Source: Lentinus brumalis
Lineage: Eukaryota > Basidiomycota > Agaricomycetes > Polyporales > Polyporaceae
NCBI GenBank assembly: GCA_001792895.1
Contig: MARA01000013.1
Span: 806,001 to 870,000 of the forward strand
Length of the DNA: 64,000 nt
Direction: 5' to 3'
The notes beneath the pieces are model-generated. The model had not been told where the DNA came from. It saw only the letters and a list, made by a program, of their open reading frames with translations, and did not search any database. This document shows positions 1 through 9,599 of this stretch, piece after piece (position 1 is the first letter of the stretch; the number at the start of each line of letters is the position of its first letter). Made by a program: the position numbers and the translations under genes.

Positions 1-1048
1 CCCTCATCCGTGTCGAGAGCTCCGACGAACGTGGACGCATAAATCGCCGCAATGGAAGCAGGCAAGTACGAGATGTCCGAGTCGTCGTCGCTGTCGGCAG
101 CAGAGTCGTCAACGCTCGGGGCAGAGACGGCGGCAACTGTGGCGGCAGGCTTCCGAGCAGCGTCGAAGTGCTTCTTAGCTGCGAGGGCGTCGGCGGCAGT
201 GAGGGGTTTGTAGGGACGGACGGGCCAGTCGGCACAGTCGCGCTTCATGTGGCCGGCATAGAATTTGCGGCACTTGAAGCAACCCTTGTGGTCCGTGAGG
301 AGTTGACGTTCGTCATCGGTGAGCGGAGGTGTCCGGGGGGTGGTGCCGGGAGCGGGAGCGGTGTAGGACGACGAAGACTGAGGACGCATGGTAGAAGGGA
401 CAGGGGTGTACGAGGAGGGAGGCTTGGAGGCAGCGAGCGAGGCACGAGTGAGCTTTGCAGTCAAGACGGCGAGTTCTTTGGCTTCGGTGTCACGCCGCGC
501 GATCCAGAGCTTGTCCTCCTCGTGGAGGAGCTTCTTCCACTTGTTGTAGTCGGTCTCCGTGAGAATGGACGAAGTGTATGCGTATGTTTGGAGACGGGGG
601 GTGATACGGGCGGTGATCTGGTCGCGGAGGGAACTGTCCTTGAGTTGGAGGGTCGTGCCGGCCAGGAGTGCGTTCTTCATTTCGACGGCGTAGACAAAGG
701 ACATGAAAGGCTGCGAGGGATCCATCTCCATCTTGAGGATCTCCGAGCAGATCTGTCGATCCCAGTTGGAATCGAGGAACTGCGATCTGAGCTCGTTGAT
801 GAAGTCGTCCCAGGTAAGTGCACTGAGAGTCGTCGAGTTGGCGCGCCACCAGGTTTGGACGAGGCGGTCTTGGAACCCGGCCGCTGCGTATGCCACTTGA
901 TCATCCTTGGAGATGCTCTTCGCGTGGAGGAAGAACTGCTGACAGGCGTTACCCCAGTCGACAATAACCTCCGCAGAGAGCACGCCCGGGTGAGGAGGGG
1001 CGGCTGCTTGAGTACTGGGTGCAAGCACTGAGCCTTGTTGTTCGCCAT
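1..1048 (-). pseudogene. gag: Retrotransposon Gag polyprotein (frameshifted, C-terminus outside window)
   Basis: The conserved Gag body is read on the minus strand from about 1020 to 1. It has a helical capsid-like region with the pattern VDWGNACQQFF...AYAAAGFQDRLVQTWW, then a zinc knuckle CFKCRKFYAGHMKRDC (spacing CX2CX6HX4C) at about 280-232. The knuckle is followed by an acidic Asp/Ser tail. The longer spacing before the histidine is, from memory, common in Agaricomycete Gypsy Gag proteins. The only nearby ATG (1048, MANNKAQ) is in a different frame; a single-base change near 1025 is needed to join it to the body (VLAPSTQ...). A Ser/Pro-rich open frame upstream to 1630 has no ATG. I therefore call it inactive, though a sequencing error or programmed shift cannot be excluded. 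Confidence 0.6.
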
Positions 1049-1653
1049 GTTGACTGTATGCGTGTAGTACGAAGACGGGACGTAGATAGACGAGTCTGAG
1101 GAGTTCGAAGAGGGTTTACGAGGCTTGCTGGTTACCGGGGTGGTTATATGCGTGAAGGGGGCTGGGAATGAGCGTGCCACGGGAACGTGCGTAGCGATGA
1201 CTGTATGCGCAGAGGGATTTGGGAACGAGCGTGCTGGGGAACGGGGTAGAGACGTCCTATTCGTGGAGACCAGAAGAGGCGACTCGATGGGGGGAGGGGT
1301 GATGTTGTCGTTGAGAGCGTCCGACAAGTCCGCCGATGCGCGGGAGGAGAGCTCCGTCAATGTACTAGGTGTTGGAGCGTCGTCGCCGCTGATTGACCTT
1401 TGGCGGGCTGCTGAACGCGTCTGCAACGGTGTGAGGGAAGACGGGGGATTACGGGAGTACGACAGGGTGGGCAGGAGACGGGAGTACGGGAGAGAGAGAG
1501 CGGGGGTGGCCGCTGCACTCGACTGGAGTATATGAGGGAACGGGGAGCTACCGCCAAGGGCGGATGTCGCGTAAGCGTTCCTCAGAGACGTTCCAGAAGT
1601 TGTGCTCGCAGGATTGGGTTTGATGTGCAACTTGTCTGGAGTTCAAAAAAAAG

Positions 1654-1918
1654 TGTAAGCCGGCCGTGCGGCGTGCGGCTCCACTAGTCAGACGACGGGA
1701 GAACTGAAACAAGCTGCGACGTTCAAGTAGAAACTCAGTAAGGTACATGCGGGGCGAGCACAACAATACGTACCTGCGACGTTCAAGTAGAAACTAGAGA
1801 ACGTCACAGGCGGCGAGCGCGATATATAGAGTACCGTAAAAGGAAACCAAACATACAAACAAGACCAAAGCAGACGTCAGCGGTCCGAGAACTGGGTAAC
1901 ACCAACGCGGGTGTTACA
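1654..1918 (-). repeat. Putative 5' LTR with a duplicated 22-bp motif
   Basis: On the minus strand this segment begins TGTAA and ends TTACA, the inverted dinucleotide-type ends expected of an LTR. A TATATA box lies near 1826-1834. A 22-bp motif beginning CTGCGACGTT occurs twice, at 1714-1735 and 1774-1795, exactly 60 bp apart, and could be a promoter repeat. The right boundary at 1918 is convincing. The inner boundary at 1654 is a guess because no clear tRNA primer-binding site follows it. Confidence 0.4.
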
Positions 1919-2956
1919 CACTCATATCAACATCTTTCCACCTAAAAATCTCCAAACACATTTATTGTAGCACCATCCAATGTGACCATTTCTGTGGTAC
2001 AGATCTGCTTATCAGGCCAAAACTGGTGGAGTTATAGGCCGTTCTTTCTTAACACTGATAAGGCCCTATAGATATTGTTTGTTGGCGGATAAGGCTGAAA
2101 TTTGATAGACATGTAGACCATACCAAGGCTATAATATGTAGCAAGTTTTGTAAAGTTTGAACTCCAAGAAGGCAACATATTCAGTGCAAGAATGTGCAAG
2201 CTTGCAGCAATAAGGGTTTTGCTTAAGTGTGGCTACTGTATACCATCTATTGCAATTGAGTCCAAATCATTGAAATGGTATTTATGTATATTAGTACCAG
2301 TTGACAGAGCAGACAGTGAAATACTGAAACCAATACAAGGCTGGTACTGAGAAATACATCTAGGGTGTAATTAGTACACTGATGTATCAAGGTAATATAT
2401 ATAGTGCCTCATTAGAAAGCAGCATTTAATAGCTCTTTGGTGGCACCCAAAGTGTAAAAATTGAGCAAGATATGACCCCAGTGTGTATGATGTTGTCTTT
2501 ATATGCCCATTTTATTGATCAAATCGACCATACAGCACCTGTATATCAGGTATTTGGATATCTCATGCTCTATCTACCTAGAGCATTAAAAGGCGAATCC
2601 ATTGCACCTACTTTTATGTAAAACGGATGAGAACTGAAGGTACTAAGGTGGCAGGAACATTCACTGCAGAGCCATTTGCCATATTGGGCCAGAAAACACG
2701 AAAAAAGCGCCGGGAGGTTGGTATAGCACAGCCACTATGGGCTCCGGGGCTGTTGTGGCTGTAGAGGCCAAAAAGAGCCAAAAAAAGCGCCCAAGAAGGA
2801 GGCCTCCGGGCTGGCTATTAGCTCAGCTGCCTAATTAGGCAGAATATGGTGGCTCCCGGAGCCTCCGGGGTGGCTGTACACAGGAGCCGGTACGTGTTGC
2901 AATAGCGCGCAGGCTATTTACCGGTCTCTATTGCAATAAAACTACAACAGCAGCTG
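1919..2956 (+). repeat. Truncated copy of the long-TIR DNA element (right half)
   Basis: AT-richer non-coding sequence matching the internal part and right TIR of the element at 12497-14718 in the same orientation. Shared blocks include the stretch around CTTATCAGGCC / GGCGGATAAGGCTG (2009-2090 here, 13735-13830 there). The right-end block with GCGCC...TTGGTATA.CACAGCCAC (2700-2760) is also shared, as is the terminal CTACAACAG. This copy ends CTACAACAGCAGCTG at about 2956, which indicates that the family terminus is CAGCTGCTGTTG on the other strand. The left half is missing exactly where the LTR element begins, so either that element inserted here or the left half lies beyond the window. No ORF of note. 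Confidence 0.65.
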
Positions 2957-2979
2957 GTTTGTCCTCAGGAACCACCTCA

Positions 2980-3657
2980 ATGACCGTGTGCAGACCCCCT
3001 CTCACTCCTTCGAAAAGGTCTCGACACCCGGGGGCCCAAGACGACGATGTCGCACGTGACAGCCTCCTCTTCAGCAGCGGCAGTGATAGGGACGAACCTC
3101 CGCGCCGACGCCCGCGTTTGCACAGAGCAGCGACAGCAAGCTCAGACGGCCATTCGGCGACGCGGATCGGCCCGCCCATTTCCAGCCGGCGTGCGTCAAC
3201 AGTGTCGTTGGCCCGGTCGATGAGCCCTATTGAGCTGAGCGATGAGGAAGACCCCCTACCCTTCCCACCGTCTTCGCAGGCCTCCACGTCGGAGGCGTCA
3301 ACAGGCCACACGCCCAGCCGCTCTCGTATCGCCAGCAGGGCGCCATCGACAGCGTCGTCGGCCAAGTCGATGAGTCCTATCGAGCTGAGCGACGACGACG
3401 ACGACGTGACGCCCTGGCCCTCGTGCTCGCAGCCGTCCACCTCCGAAGCGTCTACATCGCAGGTCGCAATGTCTCGATACGGCTTGGAACACGCTGCCGC
3501 CTCAAGTTCCTTCACGAAGATGGTGGAAGCAGGTCCGGGGGCATATTATGATTGTCCTTGGGAGGCGTTTTCCCCTCTGAGTTCGCCATCCCGTTCTCGG
3601 GGTGCACCTCCCGAGGTGACGGTGGAGGGGAAGGGCAAGGGGAGGGAACAAGCGTGA
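2980..3657 (+). CDS. Hypothetical low-complexity protein with a duplicated SMSPIELSD motif
   Basis: Open frame of 225 residues from ATG 2980 to TGA. It is rich in Ser, Pro, Arg and acidic residues and probably disordered. It has an internal duplication: SMSPIELSD followed by an acidic run occurs twice (about residues 80-92 and 133-145), each followed by a Ser-Gln-x-Ser-Thr-Ser-Glu-Ala-Ser-Thr stretch. No known domain is recognised. The ATG lies only ~24 bp beyond the end of the adjacent TIR element, so the 5' end of the gene may have been displaced by that insertion. It could instead be an exon of a larger gene continuing into 3837-4827, but I found no in-frame splice that joins them. Confidence 0.4.
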   Translation: MTVCRPPLTPSKRSRHPGAQDDDVARDSLLFSSGSDRDEPPRRRPRLHRAATASSDGHSATRIGPPISSRRASTVSLARSMSPIELSDEEDPLPFPPSSQASTSEASTGHTPSRSRIASRAPSTASSAKSMSPIELSDDDDDVTPWPSCSQPSTSEASTSQVAMSRYGLEHAAASSSFTKMVEAGPGAYYDCPWEAFSPLSSPSRSRGAPPEVTVEGKGKGREQA

Positions 3658-3836
3658 TAGAGGGGTAGCCTAGTGAGGGACGTCGGCCTATATCATGTAT
3701 ATATGCACCATGCGACCTCAACGCAATGTCTCGCTAACGCACTCCTCGCTCTGGATCAGGCGCTGGGACAACCTTGCGATTGTGTCAGCGCAGGCGCCGG
3801 GGCAGCCTGTCGTCTCTCCTTCATTCGCTCTTCGAC

Positions 3837-4827
3837 ATGAACGACGTCACTCTGCCCCCAGACATCGAGTCGGATCCTCGAGTGAAAGCGCTGACATGGA
3901 AGTACATCCCCGATGTGAAGACCTGTCAGGAAATTTTGCACGCATGTCCCCTGGGCGCCGGACACACTGTCGCCTTGAATTTGGCCAGCAAGAACGGTGC
4001 GAACGTCATATTGGTGATACAAAAGGTCTGTGGTTGTGAACTCTGTGCTCGAATAACCAGACATGAACCAACCTGCAGTGCAAAGGCCTTCCCGAGACAG
4101 GCGAGAAGTGTGCAGGCCATGGGCAACTGCTTTCGCTGCAACTGAGCGCACATGCGCAAGCGGCGTTTCTAACCGAGTTGGCCGTACAGACACCACCCGT
4201 ACATCCGGAGCCTGGTTTCGCTGTATGGTGTCTCAAAAGGGCCATTGGCCTGAACGATGTAGTGCGGGCAGAGCAGCAAGGGGTGGCCCCGGACAAGGTG
4301 ATAGTGGTTTACGTCTATCACACGGTGAGTGCTTGGTAGCGTGAGGGATGACGAACAGAGGTTTTGATCATTGGCAGGCAGGAGCCGATCCAAGGCGGGT
4401 GGAGGTGAACGTCGTAGCCCTGGAGCATGGTGCATTATTCAACTCGAGGCACCCTTTGGTTCTGAAGGCACTGGGGCTGGAGATGCACCTGCAACCGCCG
4501 TCACTCGCGGTGGACATGTATGATTTCTTGTTGGACGAGTGGATCCCGTTGCCGAGAGGGGACATGCGCCTGCGGCCAGGAGAAGGGCTGATCCTGAAGC
4601 GTCAGCACGTGGAAGTTGCTCGAAACCTGCACCAGTATGTCGAGGCGACGCTCCCGATATGCATGCGGGAAGGCAGCGGCAAATTACCCCGATTCTTTGC
4701 AAGGCGGGCGGAAGTCGGAAGACAGGGTTGGCCCCGGCGGAGCTCAGGATGGACAGCGGGGGTGGAATCGCACATAGATGACGAGGTTGAGGAGCAGGAA
4801 GACTCGGACTGCGAAATCGTGTTGTGA
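3837..4827 (+). CDS. Hypothetical protein, 3 exons, 294 aa
   Basis: Exons 3837-4025, 4079-4324 and 4378-4827 join in frame through 53-bp introns with GT...AG ends, giving 294 residues. The continuity VIQK|CKGL and YHT|AGAD, with no internal stop, supports the model. The protein is globular in composition, with hydrophobic strands and helices such as HTVALNLA, ANVILVIQ, VIVVYVYHT and VDMYDFLLDEWIPLP. The tail (DDEVEEQEDSDCEIVL) is acidic. I recognise no family. Its neighbours to the right (5060-8748) look like lineage-specific basidiomycete genes of the kind found among DNA transposons, so it may belong to an old element, but that is inference. An earlier start at 3774 in the same frame is possible. 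Confidence 0.6.
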
Positions 4828-4893
4828 GATGTTGCAAAGTTGTATAGAATGTATGGAATCAGGGCCGCAAGTTCAACGTGACCACGGTGCCCG

Positions 4894-4908
4894 CCCCCCC
4901 CCCCCCCC
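4894..4908 (+). repeat. Homopolymer run of 15 C
   Basis: A pure cytosine run lying in the ~230 bp between two genes. It has no coding role and is a likely site of length error. Confidence 0.9.
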
Positions 4909-5059
4909 AGCATCGAAGTTACGGCGGTGGGGGCGCCCCCGAGCATTCAAGTGAGGCGCCGTACATATTACAAGCGCGTCCCCTCTGTACCTCGACCACC
5001 CCACTGAACTCACGTGCCCGACTACCACTGGGCCATTGGATACAAACTAAGGTGTGGAC

Positions 5060-5500
5060 ATGAACCATATTGCGAACGCGGAGAATGAGAAGGACGGCGC
5101 AAACGAGATCGCGAAGAAGGGGAAGGTGGGTGCCTCCATCGGTGACATAGACTCCCCCGCTGGTGTTCACTGGAGAATGTAGACCCACAAACGCACCGAT
5201 ACAGCCCGGGCACGCCGGCCGCCTGTGCGGCTGTCCGAACACGAAAGGGTGAGGGCCTGCCTACTGGAACGACTTGCCACCTATCAGGCAGACGTGGCGG
5301 GCCGTGGCTACGACGTGCAGAAACAGTGGCTGCAGAGGGAAGCCCAGGAGACTTACCGGAAGTTCAAGCATGCTGAGTTGAGAGGTTACAATGCGGAGGA
5401 GATCTATACAGTAAGAGACGTAGGGCCGCTCTGAAATAAGGTTGAACTGACGACCACGCAGGCCATGAGGCATTGGTACAACAACCGGCGAGCGACATGA
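5060..5500 (+). CDS. Small WYNN-motif protein, 110 aa, 3 exons
   Basis: Exons 5060-5125, 5183-5410 and 5462-5500 splice in frame into 110 residues. The body is a charged helical segment (ERVRACLLERLATYQADVAG...) leading to YNAEEIYT and, in the last exon, AMRHWYNNRRAT and stop. The C-terminal W-Y-N-N-R-R pattern, split by an intron just before it, recurs in the downstream gene at 5874 (AVKNWYNNARN). The two are therefore diverged tandem paralogs of one module. The shape is faintly like the recognition helix of a homeodomain, but the spacing does not establish that family. Function unknown. Confidence 0.55.
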
Positions 5501-5873
5501 AAGAAGAGGTCACAGGGTGGTTGATAGCATTCGAAGAGGTGCCGAACATGGACTTTCACATATAATGTCATGACGGTCGCAATCACGTTGAGGAAAATGA
5601 GTACAGTACACAGAGGGCCTTGTTACCGCTGCGGCGTGTTGAGCGCGTACACTCCCCTCAGGCCGTCAAGTGTGGATGGGCCCACCCCACCTCAGCTCGG
5701 CAACCGGCGCCTAGTGTTTTTTCTCTGCCTCCGCCCCCGCCCCGCCGCCCGCTCACACCCCCCCCCTTTTGCTGCGGGCGTCCCTGCCTAATCTCGAGCT
5801 GAGGAAACCAGGACCGTGGGGAGGTGAACTGTGCAGGTCGCCAATCCTGACATCCACCGTACCGAACGGGACC

Positions 5874-6354
5874 ATGGCGGAGGTGACTGAGTCACATAAT
5901 TCGGCGACCGACCCAACGACCGTGTCAGCGGGTGCAAGTGTACCCAATGTGAGTGCGCTGCTGGGTTGGTGGTGACATACATGGCTGATGTCGCGCACCA
6001 CATGAAGGGCGACACACGCCCTTACAAGTCGGTACGGCTATCCGCTCACCCAGCGGTGATAGACTGCCTGCGACAAGGGTTGCCAACATACCAGGTATAT
6101 CTGGCCCAGCGTAAGCAGAAGGAGAAGAGGGACTGGATCAAGAAGAAGCAGGAGGAAATCGTGACCACGTTCGGCCCAAGGCAGCTGAGCAAGTACTCTG
6201 CGGAGGACATTCGCAAGGTGACATTCGCGACGGGGCGCTCACGATGACGTCTACTCACGGTGACATATCAGGCGGTGAAGAACTGGTACAACAACGCACG
6301 TAACCGGACGTGTACCGACATTGTGCACACGGACGACGCAACCCAAAAAAGATG
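5874..6354 (+). CDS. WYNN-motif module, N-terminal part of a larger gene
   Basis: Exons 5874-5948, 6008-6217 and from 6272 onward join in frame. The module has an acidic/Ser-Thr start, a Lys/Glu-rich helix (QRKQKEKRDWIKKKQEE), then YSAEDIRK|AVKNWYNNARN. The intron sits at the same place relative to WYNN as in the gene at 5060. Read straight on, the frame stops at 6352-6354. An acidic frame beginning DEDDHEDDEDAGEE continues in another phase into the next segment. A poorly supported 52-bp intron (GTAACC...AAAAAAG) or a frameshift would link them, so I treat this as the 5' part of the gene extending to ~8748. Confidence 0.5.
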
Positions 6355-7801
6355 AGGATGATCACGAAGACGACGAGGACGCAGGGGAGGAGAAGGAAGA
6401 AGACGATGCGATTCCAGGGGCGGTGAGCAACAATCCGTTCATCAAGATGCTCAAAGGGAGGGCGAAGACGACGTGGAAGCACTGGTGGGAGATCAGCAAG
6501 GACCCAGACCTGCAGAAGGCTATGGCGGCGCTGCCGGGGACACCGACGATCGGCCAGAAAGCCCAGGTGGCTAAAGCAGAGTTTGAGAAATTGTCGGAAG
6601 ATGATCAGGCCGATTGGGCTAGAAGGGCGGCGGAGGCGAGCAAGCTGCCTGTGGACCAGTGTTTCATGTACGTGGCATGAGCGCATTCCTGTGACCTTGC
6701 ATTGAAACTTCCACGGCAGCAACCAGGGCGGATTCACCGCGCTGCTGATGAGCATGTTAGCCGGTGTCGTCGGTCTAGGGCCACTCCAGATTGGCATGGG
6801 AGCGTTCCATGTTGCAATGGGTACGAAAGACAACGTCAACCATTTGGATATCAAAGAGTGCGGGAATGTTGTGCCTATGCTGATCTGCTCCAAGCTGACA
6901 CGTATACAGATTCTCTATCACGAAAGATGGCAAGGGAATCTCGTACTGTCACTTCGAGGGGGGGCCCCCGCCGGGGGAAGGAGAGCGTTTGAAGCGCTGG
7001 TTTGAGTCTGTCATCCGTGAGTACCCCGATGCCGCACAGTCCACTGGGGATACTGACTGAAAGGTTATAGCTGACAATCCTATCCTGAGCCAGGGTGCGA
7101 CCTGCGACAAACAGGGGCAGCCCGCGCTGCCTGAGTTCGACGGGAGCGCCAGCATAGACGAGTCAATCTCCCTATTGAAAGGATATTTGAAGGAGTCATG
7201 GCGTGAGTGATATCCCATGGGTTGGGGGCGCTCTCTGATGTGCTGAGTTGCAGGCTTCCAAATGCCGGAGGGGAAAGACCTCGATCTGGACGCGCTGGTC
7301 CGATCACCAGCACAGTACGTAGGAGCAGAGTGGGTTGATGCATTCGCTTTTGAGTGGGAGGCGAAAAGGGCATATGGCTCTATCATCAACCTCTACACGA
7401 GGCTATGGGGCGCACAAGAGGAGGGTTGCCCCATGAAGTACCTGGGGGGTAGGGCGGCCATGCCGGGAGAACGACTCACTGTGCTAGCGACGCCCCGCAA
7501 AGAGAAACGGCAGTCGAACACGACCCCCGCCAGCACGCCCCTGCCGCTGAGGACGAGCATCCCTGACATCCCATCCTCGCCACCCCGAGGCACGTCGCGG
7601 ATGGAGATGCCGTCGAGCACGCCCCTGCCGCTGAGGACGAGCGTCCCTCACATCCGATCCTCGCCATCCCGAGCCACGTCGCCCATCGAGATGCCGTCGC
7701 CGGTGACCGGTCATCTTCGCGAGATTGACGAGATCGAGGACAGCTCGATGCCACCGAGCAGCCCGGACGCCGTCTTCACTGGCTGCCTATCGAGGAAGTG
7801 A
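6321..7801 (+). CDS. Middle part of the WYNN-linked hypothetical gene (several exons, joins partly unresolved)
   Basis: After an acidic run comes NNPFIKMLKGRAKTTWKHWW, a helical region ending WARRAAEASK. Past an intron-like gap comes a hydrophobic core (GGFTALLMSMLAGVVGLG), then FSITKDGKGISYCHFEGG. The splices VI-P|DNPIL (intron 7016-7071) and ESW-R|FQMPEG (intron 7204-7254) are clear. The segment then enters a Ser/Pro-rich tail with two near-copies of STPLPLRTS. My recollection is that Agaricomycetes have a large family of uncharacterised proteins of this layout (charged helix, 'GG' core, Ser/Pro tail). The join near 6870-6940 could not be fixed. Function unknown. Confidence 0.4.
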
Positions 7802-8748
7802 CTGAGCTGCCTATTGAGGAGGCGCGGAGCGGCGGTGAGGTGACGAGCGGTAAGGAGGTGCCCAGGTTCGAGCTTGCGAGAGGAGATATGGGCGAGGGTG
7901 CATTGACGACCTCCGATACCGCACGTGTTGTGTTGCCTCTCCCCGACGCCCCGGAAGAACAGTTGGCGGCTGCCCGAGATTCGAGAGTAGATGGGGGGCA
8001 AGAGGGTGGGGTGCCGGAAAAGGCAAACGGGAAGGCGAAGACGGCCGCTAGAGGACGGGGGAAAGGGCGCGGTCGAGGACGAGGACGGGGAGGGCGAGGA
8101 GGTGCAGGCGGGTCACGTGGCGGCGAGGGCGAAGCTGGAGAAAAGGGGAGCGACGAGCTGCCGAAGAAGGCGGGTGGCGGGCGGGGGAGAGGTCGCGGTC
8201 GAGGACGAGGGAGAGGAGCTGCAGCTGCTGGACGTGGGGCGAGGGCCGACTGGGGGAAAGGGGGGGGCCTCCATGGACGTCGACCAAGTGGCTCCTCCGG
8301 CAGGAGGGGAGGGGCTTATCTCAGGTGGGTCGGCGGCGGATGCGCCCCCCATTGACGGCAGCGTGCAAGAGGCGGCAGCGATCATGCCCATGACGGATGT
8401 GACTGAGCGATCACATGAAACCGCGTCCACCGGGGGCAAGGAGAACGTTGCCCCTGCCGACGCACCGGTCATGGCGAAGGTCGGGGGTGGGCGAAGGAGC
8501 GGTCGTGTGGCGAGCATGGCGCTCAAGGCCTTGGCTCCAGAGTGCGCCGCCAATGTGCCATCGTCCGCATCGACTCAGCGCAAGCGCAAACAAGAAGTAG
8601 GAGGGCAGGCGTGGAAGGCGAGAGCGTCAAGCGGGCGCGCACGGACGGCGACGGTGACGTGCCCACTGGGAACATCCAGGTAGTTGCTCCAAAGGCTAAG
8701 GGGCGCGGAAAGCAAATGAAGACTGCGGAGGTTGTAGAGCAGCCATAG
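7798..8748 (+). pseudogene. Basic, RG-repeat C-terminal region, split over frames
   Basis: The coding signal switches frame at least three times. It runs from an acidic stretch after 7798 to a long GRGRGRG/GRGRGRGRG tract (about 8050-8220). It then continues in another frame as MDVDQVAPPAGGEG...GGRRSGRVASMALKALAP (8273-8550), and finally as ...SVKRARTDGDG...KGRGKQMKTAEVVEQP with stop at 8746-8748. AATAAA follows at 8751. The switches coincide with G-rich homopolymers (for example 8252-8270) and with an 18-bp tandem duplication at 7779-7825. The pattern suits a degenerate gene, or indel errors in an RG-rich nucleic-acid-binding tail. Confidence 0.4.
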
Positions 8749-9021
8749 TCAATAAAACATCGTGTGTCTGGGTGATTTGCATTATCACGCAAATGAATGC
8801 AGCCAGGTAAATCCTGACGGGGACCGAGGAGGTTAACAATACATGATTGAGCGAGGGAGTGAGCAACGAATGTATGCGACGGCGTAGCTGTGGCGAGAAT
8901 ACTTAGTCTGACGAAGGGCGATTGGAGCGCAGGGGAGAGACGGCGGGTATGGCAGTGGTCGAGGTAGACGGTGTCGGTGGCACAGGGTGGCATGGTAAAA
9001 AATACTGTCCCGAGGAGGTAA

Positions 9022-9091
9022 TGGCATGGGCAGGAATCGAACCTGCAGCCTTCAAATTGACAGAAGGCTGTACCAACTCAGCCAAAGAGGT
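9022..9091 (-). tRNA. tRNA-like sequence, probably a pseudogene or tRNA-derived
   Basis: On the minus strand there is a D-arm-like GCTG/CAGC stem with loop AGTTGGTA, and an anticodon-arm-like hairpin AGCCTTC/GAAGGCT with a 9-nt loop. A perfect T-arm follows (GCAGG TTCGATT CCTGC), then CCATGCCA at the 3' end. The 5' strand that should pair with CCATGCC (GGCATGG) is absent, and the anticodon loop is 9 rather than 7 nt. The B-box is intact, so it could be a decayed tRNA or the head of a tRNA-derived SINE. Confidence 0.3.
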
Positions 9092-9144
9092 TCATGTCTC
9101 AGTTTGGGCGGGTGCGATCATACTGAATCCGTGATGGTGACCTG

Positions 9145-9560
9145 GCGTGCCGACGAGATAGGCACCAGCGAGGGGAGTGCGTTGCAGAGTGCGACATGGG
9201 GGAACATGGGAGGGGCGGGAGCGTGGCGCGCGGCCATGACCTTCGACATCTCCTGGGGCGGAGGACAGGAGTGAGTACTGGGCGAGCGGGAAGGGCGTGC
9301 AGATGAGTTAGGCACCAGCGAGGGGGATGCGTTGCGGAGTGGATGTATGGAGGGTGCACTAGAGAGCCGCGGGGCGAGCCCAGGGGGTGTGCGAGAATGA
9401 AGGGCGCGCACACAAGTTGATGGTGCGAGGAGAAAGGGCGGGCGAAGGTGTTAGGCGCCAGCGAGCGGGGTGTGCGGTGCGACGTCGGCGGGGTGGGCGC
9501 GGGGGTAGATGGGCGCCGGCGATCGCAGTGTGCGGTGCGACGTGCTGATGGGCGCTGGAG
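9145..9560 (+). repeat. Degenerate tandem repeat, ~147 bp period
   Basis: A motif of the type GATRAGTTAGGCRCCAGCGAG followed by GGG..TGCGTTGCG recurs at about 9150, 9300 and 9445, with a shortened copy at about 9505. The open frames on the minus strand here are Pro/Arg/His-rich by-products of the repeat, not genes. The array sits between the tRNA-like sequence and the LINE and may be promoter or satellite DNA. Confidence 0.5.
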
Positions 9561-9599
9561 TATATAGACGCGGTGCGACGCGACGCGGGCGGTGGAGAC

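Larger units (their letters stand above)
1..1918 (-). mobile_element. Gypsy-like LTR retrotransposon, 5' portion, cut by the window edge
   Basis: Read on the minus strand, the element starts at 1918 with TGTAACACC, runs through an LTR-like segment containing a TATA box, and continues into a gag gene that leaves the window at position 1. Only the 5' LTR and most of gag are visible; pol and the 3' LTR would lie to the left. The five bases just outside the LTR start (1919-1923, CACTC) would be one copy of the target duplication, but the other copy is out of view. Outside 1918 the sequence changes abruptly to a different repeat, the truncated long-TIR element. Assignment to Gypsy rather than Copia rests on the gag zinc-knuckle variant only. 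Confidence 0.6.
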
